64,000 bases of DNA from Maniola hyperantus (taxonomy: Eukaryota > Arthropoda > Insecta > Lepidoptera > Nymphalidae). A program made the position numbers and the translations under genes. Where the stretch lies: assembly GCF_902806685.2 (NCBI RefSeq), contig NC_048538.1:1178001-1242000 (forward strand). Direction: 5' to 3'. The notes under the pieces were generated by a model. That model made no database searches. It was given only the letters and a program-made list of their open reading frames with translations, and was not told the DNA's origin. How positions within the stretch are numbered: the stretch's first letter is position 1; each line of letters starts with the position of its first letter. Below, one piece after another: positions 31,471-41,667 of the stretch.

Positions 31471-31970
31471 ATGCATCTCTATCGTTTACACGGAATGTAC
31501 TTACATTTATTGTGCGTTTCTTGAGAGAGAAAATCGCCGATAGTTAGTCGTTTTCTCGCCGGCGCAGCGGTCGGACCACTGCCTAATAGGAGCTCGTTCA
31601 AACCGCTCAAAGGACGGTGAGTTGACAGTTTTTCAGAGGGAAACAATGGATTAATTTCACCAGAATTCACCGTGAAATCGATATAATATTCGATCGTGGA
31701 TGATAAAACATCGATTGGCGATATGAATGACACCGTTAAAGAAACTCAGCGAGTCGCAACGGAGTTAGGAATCTCGATTGTATCGCTAACAACGTAAATA
31801 GGTCTTGCGGTGATAATGCGCCACCTTTCACTCAAGTGTGGACTCTATTGTGTTCATAATACCCGTCATTGTTGATTGGCGGAAGTTTTCGGTTGAATAT
31901 TAGATTTTTAAAAGAAATCAATAGATAATTTAAAAACCGGCCAAGTCCGTGGCGGGCCACGCGCAGTGTA
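31321..31970. other. no gene recognised
   Basis: Continuation of the GCGAGT cluster to 31470, then unassigned sequence. Confidence 0.35.
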
Positions 31971-31971
31971 G

Positions 31972-32028
31972 TAATCATCAGTACTATCCACCTGTCTTCG
32001 TTTTTGCGAGCGTTCTGGTTACACCCTG
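31972..32028. repeat. right end of a CAGGGTGTAACC MITE
   Basis: CACCTGTCTTCGTTTTTGCG...GGTTACACCCTG followed by TA, matching the right end at 4040-4090. It lies 55 bp before the exon-like block at 32084. Confidence 0.75.
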
Positions 32029-32083
32029 TATAATATTTCAGAACATGTTATACCTACTGATGTTCTGTTCTCTTTGTCCACAG

Positions 32084-32249
32084 AAGAAGCAACAAGCCCA
32101 GAAGGCGTGAAGGAGCGTGAAGAGCGGGAGCGGGGCGCGCGGGGCGGCGGGGCGGAGTCCCCCGCGCCCCGCGCCTCCCCGCCGCCCGACGAGCGGGACA
32201 TCGAGCACAGCATCCCGGCTACCCTCATTCAGGACCCCAATGCTGAGAG
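32084..32249 (+). CDS. candidate upstream coding exon, possibly of the teashirt-family gene
   Basis: A sharply GC-rich 166-bp block between a strong acceptor (pyrimidine-rich TTCTCTTTGTCCACAG) and a donor (GAGAG|GTGACT). Two frames are closed within 40 bases; the third is open throughout, encoding an acidic/basic start (EATSPEGVKEREERERG), an Arg/Gly/Pro-rich middle and DIEHSIPATLIQDPNAE. The exon starts two bases into a codon and ends with the two bases AG. The teashirt-family last exon at 46631 begins with G and needs exactly AG before it, so direct splicing would read AER-ESPRCLS in frame. Assignment to that gene is inference from phase and strand; it could belong to another gene, and the first coding exon would lie elsewhere. 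Confidence 0.5.
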
Positions 32250-32275
32250 GTGACTTTCCTTTATTCATTACTAGA

Positions 32276-32565
32276 TGATGATGATGATTTTGGTTTTTAA
32301 AAATCCCGTGGGAACTCTGATTTTCCGGGATAAAAAGTAGCCTATGTCCTTCCCCGGGATGCAAGTCAAAGTCAAAGTCAAGTCAAAGTCAAATGATTTA
32401 TTCAAAATAGGTAATAAATTGCTCGTATTGATGGTCTGGTATGGTGTTAGATTTCTATCGCTATACCAAATTTTGTTAAAATCAGTTGAGCGGATGGGCC
32501 GTGAAAGGCTAGCAGACAGACAGACAGACACACTTTCGCATTTATAATATCAGTATGGACTAGCG
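32276..32565 (-). repeat. Helitron-like fragments with a nested LINE tail
   Basis: AAAATCCCGTGGGAACTCTG to 32362 and the block TCAGTTGAGCGGATGGGCCG...(ACAG)n to 32560 are Helitron-like sequence. Between them is a reversed LINE tail, (GTCAAA)n, at 32366-32455. Confidence 0.5.
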
Positions 32566-32566
32566 A

Positions 32567-32823
32567 CCCGCCCCGGCTTCGCATGGGGTGACTAATGTGG
32601 TGACAGTGAGGTGATTCTTCCGACATTTTGTTCAAATATCGTCATATTTCAACAAATTAACACAAACCAATATTAAACTATACCTATAAACCTTCCTCTT
32701 GAATTAATCTATCTATTGGTGAAAACCTGAAAACCGCATTAAAATCCGTTGCGTGGTTTAAAAGATTCGCGTTCATACATACAGACAGCGGAAGCGACTT
32801 TATTTTATACTATGTAGAGATAG
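32567..32823 (-). mobile_element. Helitron-like element
   Basis: Starts CTAGCGACCCGCCCCGGCTT, the reversed family 3' end, and ends near TTTATACTATGTAGAGATAG. The interior is shorter than in other copies. Confidence 0.5.
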
Positions 32824-33199
32824 GCAAACGCTTGACCACAATCACACCTGATGGAAAGTGATGATGCGGCCTAAGATGGGACGCGTTTACCTAGAAGGTG
32901 CCTATTCACTCTTGTTTGACTTTCCTTTATTCTAGAATCTAGAACATTTTTCCTTTCCTGTGAAAAGGAGCCCGAATAGGTTCGAAACTAGTCCGACTTA
33001 TAAGTCCCGCAAATTGCTAATGCGCGTGGCCGCCATTTTAGTGACGTCGGCACTAGGCTGAAGTTTCGAGCTGATGGTATATTTTTGTTTCGGCTGACGT
33101 CAAAATGACGTCATTTCAATGTTAATGAGACATGGTTCCAGCGCAATAGCAATTAGCGCGACTTATACGTAAACGTACGGGATCAGCTATATTCTCCTT

Positions 33200-33290
33200 T
33201 TTAGGGTTCCGTAGTAAACAAGGAACTCTTAGTTTCGCCATGTCCGTCCGTCTGTCCGTCCGTCCGTCTGTCCTCGGTTAATCTCAGAGA
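33200..33290 (-). repeat. repeat D fragment with (GTCC)n run
   Basis: TTAGGGTTCCGTAGTAAACA followed by CCGTCCGTCTGTCCGTCCG, the minus-strand start of repeat D in diverged form. Confidence 0.45.
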
Positions 33291-33393
33291 CTATTACTTA
33301 GTGCTAGACATCTATAATTTGGCAAGGGTATAAATATTAATCACGCCGACAAAGTGGTGAAATAAAATTGTGATAAATATTTTTTTTATTGAT

Positions 33394-33641
33394 CACTACA
33401 GAGCACGGGTCTCCTCTCAGAGTGAGAAGGGTTTGGCCATAGTCTACCACGCTGGCCATGTGCGAATTGGTAGACTTCACACACCTTTGAGAACATTATG
33501 GAGAACTCTCAGGCATGCAGGTTTCCTCGCGATGTTTTCCTTCACCGTTAAAGCATGTGATATTAAAAGGTGCGTGCCCGGGATCGAACCTCCGATTAGA
33601 AGACGGACGTTCTAATCTTCTAATCACAAGGCTATCACAGC
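33394..33641 (-). mobile_element. tRNA-derived SINE, family C
   Basis: The minus strand begins at the right with a tRNA-like head: A-box-like TAGCCTTGTGA (intact as TAGCCTAGTGG in the copy ending 61600) and B box GGTTCGATCCC. The body includes GTGTGTGAAGTCTACC and CACGGG. Other copies at 61062-61600 and 9511-9655. Confidence 0.7.
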
Positions 33642-33652
33642 TGTCAATCATT

Positions 33653-33822
33653 TTTTTAAAGAATATTATCCTGTTTAATTATTACTAATATTCCCCCTTT
33701 CCCCTCCAACTAAGCGAAAAGCTTGTGCTAGGAGTAGGTACGACAATAGTGCAAAGGGCGGGGTTTGAACTGGCAACCTATCGGAATTTGGTCCGTTCCT
33801 TTACCGTTGAGCTATTGAGGCT
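33653..33822 (-). mobile_element. tRNA-Phe-like SINE, family B
   Basis: Reversed copy of the element at 24450; the head at the right has the A box region CTCAACGG and B box, the latter decayed to GGTTGCCAGTTC. Confidence 0.65.
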
Positions 33823-34068
33823 ATCATTAGACCCAAAATAAGCGAAAATAAACTATAGAGCTACAAATCCGAGATAAAGGCCACGTTTCAATAAAATCAC
33901 AACATCCGAATGCCACCAGTATCACAGTATCTTCTCCGATACATTCATAACACTTCTGACACGAGCGCATTGTCTACTTGACGGTCGGTGGTCTCCGCTT
34001 CAATCCGTAGTGTCCACTTTAACGATCCCATTGTTTTCGATGATCAGTTGTCAACGGACTTGATTCAA

Positions 34069-34336
34069 CCAATCACGAAAACCTCAACAACAACCCTTAT
34101 CACTGAGTAATAAAGCTCTTTTTTGAATGAGCGAAGGTTCTTATGTAACCAGTCGTCATCCAATCACAAAAACCTCAACAACCCTTATTACGAAGTAGTA
34201 AAGCTCTTTTTTGAATGAGCGAAGGTTCTTATGTAACCAGTCGTCATCCAATCACAAAAACCTCAACAATAACCCTTAACACTGAGTAATAAAGCTCTTT
34301 TTTGAATGAGCGAAGGTTCTTATGTAACCGGTCGAC
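34069..34336. repeat. tandem repeat, about 90-bp unit, three copies
   Basis: Units begin CCAATCACRAAAACCTCAAC at 34069, 34160 and 34248 (periods 91 and 88) and each ends GAAGGTTCTTATGTAACC. The second unit lacks three to six bases. No ORF runs through the units. Confidence 0.9.
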
Positions 34337-34439
34337 GTGTGAAATGAATGAAGTCGCGATAGTGACGGCTAGTAGGTAGTGACACTAAAAATGATCAAGA
34401 ATTCTTCATTTGACACTCCATCAATATCTGTTTTATGTT

Positions 34440-34690
34440 TTACTAGCTTATGCTCACGACTTCGTCCGGGTGGACTATACTTTGCAGATTGCCCATTTGC
34501 TTAGGAGCTTTGCCCTATGGTTTTGGTTTTGTTTTTTTTTTAGACAAATAATTACCTTTTTATATTCTGCAAACGATTTCCATTTATTCAACCTGGTTAT
34601 AAAGAAATCTTATTAATATATATATTATATAGCTGTTCGTGCTGATTCACTGACTGACTGACTCACTCATTGATCACCTCTCCTGAACAT
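34440..34690 (-). repeat. Helitron-like fragments
   Basis: ACTAGCTTATGCTCACGACTT at 34442 is the reversed family 3' end; (GACT)n with TGATTCACTG at 34640-34680 is the 5' region of another copy. Confidence 0.45.
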
Positions 34691-35044
34691 TTTTGTATGA
34701 ATTTTTTTTTTTACTGATATATTCATATAGAAAACAAAAATTCATTCGGAACAAAAATAAGGAGAGAGCTGATGATTGAGGAAATGTCATTCGAAACGTC
34801 ATCCAATTGCCAATGAGCTGAAAAAAAAACTAAATGGCGAAAAAAGATGGCCGCCATACAAACGTCGTCGGTGTCTATCTCTGAGAGTATAAAAGATGGA
34901 AGAGTAGTTTCTTCGCAAAAGATGATCAGGATCTGAAGGTCTACTCGATGAATAGAAAAAAAATTCAAGATGGCGGAATTTATTTTTCCATAGAAAATGT
35001 ATGGCAAATAATGTTCACATTTTGAAAGACCAACGCTGCTTGCT
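34691..35044. other. no gene recognised
   Basis: A 120-codon minus-strand open frame covers much of this (34723-35085), but its composition is low-complexity and it ends inside a perfect DNA palindrome. I do not call it. Confidence 0.4.
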
Positions 35045-35088
35045 CGCGTGGGTGCGCGGACCACTGAAGTGGTCCGCGCACCCACGCG
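35045..35088. repeat. perfect 21-bp-arm palindrome, 2-bp loop
   Basis: CGCGTGGGTGCGCGGACCACT (35045-35065), GA, then its exact reverse complement (35068-35088). Extremely GC-rich in an AT-rich setting. It would form a very stable hairpin as DNA or RNA. Confidence 0.9.
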
Positions 35089-35462
35089 CCCTACTAGTTC
35101 TTTATGTTGCTGATATTGAGGTTATATTTAATCAATACTTCTTCTAAATAAAAGGATGTTTACGATTCTAACAGTAATTGTGGATATTTTCAATGATAGG
35201 ATGAAGGAAAAGTCGTATACCAAATCGTAAAAAATAACACATTTTTTAAAATTAATTTAAGTTTTGACACGACGCGGACGCCACAAAAGAGGGACCGTTT
35301 ACGGGAGATCTCCTTTCAAACCCCTAGTTTACCCCCTTGGGGGTTGCATATTCAAAAATCCTTTCTTAGTGGATGTCTCCCGATCCGTCCAGTAAGTAGT
35401 TTGAGCTGTGCGTTGATAGATCAGTCAGTCAGTCAGTCACCTTTTCGTTTTATATATTTAGA

Positions 35463-35920
35463 CTAGCTGACCTGTCCCGGCTTCGCTCGGATGGAATTTA
35501 GAAAATCAGCGTGGGGGTAGAATTCCCAAAATTTCAGAATCGCCTATTTCTTCATTTATAACCGAAAATCCAAACACCAATTTTCATGGAAATAACTTGA
35601 GATATGACGGACTTTCATACAAACTTTCACCCTCTATTAATTAACCCACTTGGGAGTAAAATTTTCAAAAATCGTAAAATTTTATTTTTAACCGAAAATA
35701 TACCAATTTTCATCGATGTAACATTAAAAATTACGGACTTTCACACAAACTTCCAACTATTTAACCAAATTTGGAGTTTAAATCCCAAAAAATATTTCTT
35801 AGTGGGTGCATGCGTTATAAAAGGTATCCTCTAATGTCAAAATTTCATATTTCTAACCCCAGCGGTTTAGGCTGCGCGTTGACAGATCAGTCTGTCTGTC
35901 AGGACTAGTCTTTTTATATA
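35463..35920 (-). mobile_element. Helitron-like element
   Basis: Starts CTAGCTGACCTGTCCCGGCT and ends near TTTTTATATATACA after a (GTCT)n run; the interior holds two related blocks with CCAATTTTCATGGAAATAAC and CCAATTTTCATCGATGTAAC. Confidence 0.6.
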
Positions 35921-35930
35921 TACAGGGTGT

Positions 35931-36428
35931 AACCACATCGCTGGCTAAATCGAAGACAGGTGATACAGGTACCTACTGATGATTATTGATAATATGATAA
36001 CACAAAAAAAGTCCTATAATTTTGTAAAAGTTTACGATATATTGCAAATAAAACATCTGACTGACGCCAGAGATCAACGAACGTTGCGAAATTAGGCCAT
36101 TCGGAGTCAATGCCACGTTCTAGGCGGGGCATTAACCCGAGTTTTGCACGCTATACATTGCGGGTTTGAAAAATACTAAATCACTAAAACTACAAAATGA
36201 GGCAAATGGTTATAGGTATTGGATTGTGTTTAGGTAGTACCAGTGGCGTGCAGATCATAGAGGCATAAATGCACTGCTTACCCCAGTTGTATATGTTTTT
36301 CATTATGATCTGCCAGTAAACAGGTTCCTACCTAACTAATGCCTAGCCTGGCTTCAAATCCTGTGCACGCCACTGGGTAGTACAACATTAATGCTAAGTT
36401 TTTGCTAGCGTTCTGGTTACACCCTGTA
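35931..36428. mobile_element. CAGGGTGTAACC MITE with a nested hAT-like MITE
   Basis: Outer element 35933-36426 with TA on both sides. Removing the nested element and one copy of its target duplication leaves about 351 bp, close to the 341-bp copy at 3748-4088 in the opposite orientation. Confidence 0.85.
36233..36383. mobile_element. hAT-like MITE, 135 bp, with 8-bp target duplication
   Basis: Element 36241-36375 with terminal inverted repeats CAGTGGCGTGCA...TGCACGCCACTG, flanked by a perfect 8-bp duplication GGTAGTAC (36233-36240 and 36376-36383). An 8-bp duplication with CAGTGG-type ends is the signature of hAT elements. It is too short to encode a transposase. Confidence 0.9.
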
Positions 36429-36935
36429 CAGGCACTACCTATACTGAGTGTAACCTAAAATTTAAATAAAATTTAAAATTTAAATGTAAAATTTAAAGAA
36501 AAATTAAAAAAATATTGTCAAACACTATAGTTTTAAAATATATTGTACATAAGTTTTATTATTGTATAAATTCACCGTATCTTAAATAATGTTTCCTTCT
36601 ATATTTATGTTTAAAATTGTTCTCATGTAAGTGAACTTTTGTTCTTTTTTGAGAAAATAAAGTCTTTAAACCTAACCTACCTAGTTAAACTCAACGATGC
36701 CGATGCAGCGAATGCGATGGATCACCTCTAGCGAGCTATAATTATCGCCAAGATAAAGCATGGGTGTAGATTTTTTTAAACTATATTTAAGTATGATTTA
36801 TCACGCCGCATTAATGATCTTTTTGTGAATTTAATCCCACCATAATTGCAAACCGTTGTAATCTATTACTACTGTAGATTATTTTAGTGACTGGTATTAG
36901 ACAGGGTCCAGTAATCAGAAAGGGCTGATGAACTT
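36429..36935. repeat. AT-rich stretch with a LINE-like 3' end
   Basis: 36440-36680 is AT-rich and ends GAAAATAAAGTCTTTAAACC, like a LINE or mRNA 3' end. The rest is unassigned. Confidence 0.35.
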
Positions 36936-37498
36936 GACGTCCTCTCTGGCGCACTGGTAAGCACTGTGGTCTTATTAGTGGGAGGTCCCAGGTTCGATTC
37001 CCGGCAGGGGTTTATTTTATTTTATTTGTCCAAGAACAGCCCACAGAATTACACACTCAAAATTATACAAAATGTTATCGAGTTTTACAGGTCCTGTGTA
37101 ACGCTAATTACGGACCGTTACAACGAGCATTAAATAGAACAAGTCGTAGGTACATTAAAATAACCTAACCTAAACATGAAAAATATACCTAAGCTATAAA
37201 ATACAAACTGAATATTATAATTTATAATTAAATCAATACTAAGTTAAAATTGAAATTTTATATTCTAAATTTCTGGTCTGGCTTCAGCCGTGGCTAGTTA
37301 CCACCCTACCAGCAAAGACGTGCCGCCAAGCGATTCAGCGTTCCGGTACGATGCCGCGTAGAAATCAAAGAAAGGATCATGGTTTAATAAAAACTGCCAT
37401 ACCCCTTCCAGGTTAGCCCGTTCCCATCTTAGATCATGAGATGCATCTTCACTTACCACCAGGTGAGATTGCAGTCAAGGGCTAACTTGTATCTGAAC
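36936..37498 (+). mobile_element. tRNA-derived SINE, family A, split by a LINE tail
   Basis: A box TGGCGCACTGG (36947-36957) and B box GGTTCGATTCC (36991-37001) on the + strand, body continuing after 37255 to the AAGTTAGCCC-type tail at 37498. The interval about 37012-37255 is a reversed LINE 3' end with a (TTTTA)n start, inserted after the tRNA head. Confidence 0.8.
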
Positions 37499-37926
37499 TA
37501 GCTTATGCCCGCGACTTCGTCCGCGTGGACCACACATATTTTAAACCCCCATTTTACACCCTTAGGTTTGATCTTTAACTATGAGATTTTAACATGAGCT
37601 TAATAAAATATGTCATACTGCTAATTGCAAAAATATTAACTACAAAACTTCTTTATAGACACTTCAAAACTGACAGAGTTTCATAGAAACTTCAAACCCC
37701 TATTTTACCCCTTTAGGAGTTGAATTGTGAAAAATCCTTTCTCAGCGGACGCCTACGGTTGAATTTTCTAAAATTCTTTCTTAGCGGATGCCTATGTCAT
37801 GATAGCTATCTGCATGCCAAATTTCAGCCCGATCCGTCCAGTAGTTTGAGCTGTGCGTTGATAGATCAGTCAGTCAGTCAGACAGTCAGTCAGTCAGTCA
37901 CCTTTTCGTTTTATATATTTAGATTA
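37499..37926 (-). mobile_element. Helitron-like element
   Basis: Starts CTAGCTTATGCCCGCGACTT with the reversed hairpin, ends TTTTATATATTTAGAT after a (GTCA)n run. Internally the block CGGATGCCTATGTCATGATA is partly duplicated. Confidence 0.7.
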
Positions 37927-38139
37927 AAAAAAACTCCCTGTCACAGTAGGTAGTATGTACTACGGTCACAGTATAAGGAGACTCAGTAGTCTACATCTTT
38001 GATCTCGTGGTAAAGGTTTTGGCATTACTATGGAGATCCCGGGTCACTTGTCACCCCTTACCGCACGTGGCTCTGTCTAGACGGCTTCGTCGAAGCTCTG
38101 GAATGCATTGTCCGTTAGCGGATTTGTAGTTGTTTTTTA

Positions 38140-38319
38140 ATTAATTTTTTTAAAAAGAATATTAGCCATGTTTAAACGACTAATATTCCCCTTTCCTCTC
38201 CAACTAAGCTTCAAGCTTGTGCTAGGAGTAGGTACGACAATAGTGCAACGGGCGGGGTTTGAACCGTCGACCTTTTTCGGTTTTCAGTCCACTCCTTTAC
38301 CTGTTGAGCTATTGAGGCT
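38140..38319 (-). mobile_element. tRNA-Phe-like SINE, family B
   Basis: Reversed copy with B box (GGTTTGAACC on the + strand) and A box region GAGCTATTGAGGC at the right end. Confidence 0.7.
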
Positions 38320-38580
38320 TAAGCATTGTCTCTGTCGTTGAGTCCGACAAAACATCACATATGTATGAGTGACAGAGACAACGCTCTACAAGGCCGAGAT
38401 GTCATTCTAAAGGCCGATGTTACAGTACGCGGCCAAAAGTGATGAACATCGATCTTTAGAAGGAGCAGATTAGTAGAGCACTGTCTCGGTCGTTGAGACC
38501 GACAAAGCGTCATATGGGTATGACTGACAGAGACAACGTTCTACTAAGATGAAATGTCATTCTAAAGAACTGTAGAACAT
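38320..38580. repeat. repeat J, two tandem units
   Basis: GCATTGTCTCTGTCGTTGAG at 38324 and GCACTGTCTCGGTCGTTGAG at about 38479 start two similar units; each ends AATGTCATTCTAAAG. A single unit is at 22740-22912. Confidence 0.7.
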
Positions 38581-39260
38581 TGCATACCACGGCATTAAGG
38601 CATAGATATAATAATTATTATCCTTTTATTTGTTCTTATAACAATGCAGAGGAAATTAATATTGATACAGTTGGCATACGTTAACTAAATCACCTAGGTA
38701 CTTAAAATGATACGGCCATGAAAATGTTCTGAATAAAATGTAAGGCATCAATGCGTCGGTTATAATAGTGTTTGTCACTTTTTAGAAACACTTCAGTGCT
38801 TTGAGAATCAGAATAAGTAAGTACTATGTCTCAATATAATTAGACTAGCTTTAGAAAAATTCTTTCAAGTTAAATATTCTATTCTTGACATATTAGTCTG
38901 CACACTTTTATGTGTAATTATTAAGAGATATATCGATTAATTAGTTCCCAACAACTTAATTAGGATTCTAATATTTCTTTGGAGCATTAAAAACCGGACT
39001 TTAGTTCTCAGGTAGGATGCTTTTTGCGGGTGCAATGTAGTCTATATCGTGCTTGGATGTAGGAATATCGATCTTATTGTTAAGTGGTTATGTGAAATGT
39101 TAAGTTTTTGAAGTGTAGGTTGTGTGTTGGCTCCGTGCCGTCCCTGTTCCATCACTGTCAATTAGCTGCAGTAAGGAGACTCCATCAATCATAAACATTC
39201 TCTACAGAGCGCCGAGGCATCCATCCTGAGGGTCTATTGTTTAGATTTTCGAGTTTCATA
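38581..39260. other. no feature recognised
   Basis: AT-rich sequence with no supported gene or repeat, ending at the A base into which the next element inserted. Confidence 0.4.
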
Positions 39261-40814
39261 TCTACACTAATATTATAAAGAGGAAAACTTTGTTTGTTTG
39301 TTTGTTTGTTTGTTTGTTTGTTTTTTTGTTTGTTTGTTTGTTTGTACTGAATAGGCTCAAAAACTACTGGACCGATTTTAAAAATTCTTTCACCATTCGA
39401 AAGCTACATTATCCACGAGTAACATAGGCTATATTTTATTTTGGAAAAAAAATAGGGTTCCGTAAGATATTTGGGTTTTTCGGACACAAGGTGTAAAAAA
39501 TCAACCAGAAAAGTTACTTATTTTGCGTACGCTGCCTAAACTATAAAAGATAGAACCATAAAATGTTCTAATTAATTGTAGATCTTATAAATATCTACAA
39601 AAAAGTCCGCGACACACTATACCCATCTATGTCGAGTGAGGCACAGCAACCATTTTTTTATTTAAAAATCTTGAATTTTTTTTTGACTACATTTCAACGC
39701 GTTTATTTTACTCATGCTATTAATCCTTATCAAAATAAATGATTTCATCACTAAGAACAGTTTATGGAGATAATATTTGGTCTTTGAATGATTAAAATTA
39801 GACGTTTGGTTTTGAAGTTATGGCGAAATTAAAATATTACGATTTCTGCTGCACGGCCCGTTGTATTATATATAGCTGATCCCCGCGGCTTCGCCCGCGT
39901 AGATTTAGGTTTTTAAAGATCCCGTATAGCCTATGTCACTCAGGAATAATGTAGCTTTCTACTGGTGAAAGAATTTTTAAAATCGGTTCAGTAGTTCTAA
40001 AGATTACCCCCTACAAACAAACTTAACGACATTACCTCTTTATATAATACAACGGGCCGTGCAGCAGAAATCGTAATATTTTAATTTCGCCATAACTTCA
40101 AAACCAAACGTCCAATTTTAATCATTCAAAGACCAAATATTATCTCCATAAACTGTTCTTAGTGATGAAATCATTTATTTTGATAAGGATTAATAGCATG
40201 AGTAAAATAAACGCGTTTAAATGTAGTCCAAAAAAAATTCAAGATTTTTAAATAAAAAAATGGTTGCTGTGCCTCACTCGACATAGATGGGTATAGTGTG
40301 TCGCGGACTTTTTTGTAGATATTTATAAGATCTACAATTAATTAGAACATTTTATGGTTCTATCTTTTATAGTTTAGGCAGCGTACGCAAAATAAGTAAC
40401 TTTTCTGGTTGATTTTTTACACCTTGTGTCCGAAAAACCCAAATATCTTACGGAACCCTATTTTTTTCCAAAATAAAATATAGCCTATGTTACTCGTGGA
40501 TAATGTAGCTTTCGAATGGTGAAAGAATTTTTAAAATCGGTCCAGTAGTTTTTGAGCCTATTCAGTACAAACAAACAAACAAACAAACAAACAAACAAAC
40601 AAACAAACAAACAAAGTTTTCCTCTTTATAATATTAGTGTAGATAAAGAGGTAATGTCGTTAAGTTTGTTTGTAGGGGGTAATCTTTAGAACTACTGAAC
40701 CGATTTTAAAAATTCTTTCACCAGTAGAAAGCTACATTATTCCTGAGTGACATAGGCTATACGGGATCTTTAAAAACCTAAATCTACGCGGGCGAAGCCG
40801 CGGGGATCAGCTAG
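39261..40814 (+). mobile_element. compound Helitron-like element with A-B-A'-B' inverted layout
   Basis: The 1,554-bp unit starts TCTACACTAATATTATAAAG and ends with the GC stem-loop GCGGGC-GAA-GCCGC and CTAG, set between A39260 and T40815 as expected for a Helitron. Inside, block A (39261-39872) is repeated inverted as A' (40041-40643), and block B (39873-40042) inverted as B' (40643-40812), in the order A-B-A'-B'. The arms match almost perfectly apart from the length of their (TTTG)n/(CAAA)n runs. A starts like a full Helitron of the same family and then carries about 400 bp of other sequence. No protein is encoded. Confidence 0.85.
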
Positions 40815-41084
40815 TTTCTAATATAGCGCTCGTCTCGTTTCGTTTGTGAATGGAATTGATGGAAAATTCAATAAACTTCTGCTATCTAGATCCAAAACTA
40901 GTAGATATTTTGAGATGTTTGTATTTAGATTTTCGGGGGTTTTTAATGTTTTGTTCATTTGTGACATAAATTAAAGAAGATTTCGTTTTTAGCCATTAGG
41001 CCTATAGAGTTTACTTGCTGTCATTGGAATTAGCGTTAAATATTAGTACATGTATGAAATTGATTTTTACTAAAAAAGACTAAT

Positions 41085-41182
41085 CTAAGGGATTTTTGAA
41101 AATTCAACCCCTAAGGGAGTAAACTAGGGGGTTGAAATTTGTGTAGTCCACGCGGACGAAGTCGCGAGCATAAGCTAGTTTT
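41085..41182 (+). repeat. Helitron-like 3' end
   Basis: AACCCCTAAGGGAGTAAACT to CACGCGGACGAAGTCGCGAG and CTAG. Confidence 0.6.
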
Positions 41183-41269
41183 ATAATAAAAGTTCATATA
41201 AGTACAATATTGTATTTAAGTATGTATTAAAAAACTCCGCACCTTTATTGCTTCGTAAACATCTGTGCC

Positions 41270-41440
41270 GGTTTTAAAATTCACGTTGTAACTGCGAAAT
41301 TATTCACACAGTATCAGGTGTCCCCAAAACTGACTTACACCCGCACAATGCGAAACTAAACACTGACAGTGCCTTCGAGATGCACCACAGCCTAAAAACT
41401 AAATGAATCTACCGGTAAATCAAAACTCGAACTGTTCGCA
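41270..41440. repeat. direct duplication upstream of the teashirt-family gene, copy 1
   Basis: GGTTTTAAAATTCACGTTGT...CGAAACTAAACACTGAC...ACCACAGCCTAAAAA. Recurs at 41668-41850, offset 398 bp. I did not notice a third copy. Confidence 0.85.
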
Positions 41441-41667
41441 CCATAGATTTGTGACATTGAAGTTTGTGTGAATTGAAAAAGTCGTTAATCATTATTCATT
41501 ACTCATTGTAAAGCATTTTGTAACAAAAACGTGAAAAAGAAAAAAAATTGTGTGTAAATATAGTGTGAACACGAACTTTGTCTATTAGGTAAGCTTGGAT
41601 TAATATCCTTAAGTTTTTTGAACCCCCAAGTCGTAGATTTTAATCTGCAGTAGAACGCTTTATGTAT
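41441..41667. other. spacer between duplicated blocks
   Basis: AT-rich; includes TTAATCATTATTCATTACTC. Nothing recognised. Confidence 0.4.

Noticed and set aside
32084..32110. Reading the 32.1-kb exon in its first frame (KKQQAQKA, reminiscent of a zinc-finger gene N-terminus)
   Set aside because: That frame stops after eight codons; only the third frame is open across the exon.
34723..35085. Minus-strand 120-codon frame
   Set aside because: Begins inside a perfect DNA palindrome and has low-complexity composition with no domain.
39291..39345. CRISPR-like short repeat array in the (GTTT)n run
   Set aside because: It is a simple microsatellite inside a Helitron-like element, with no spacers.
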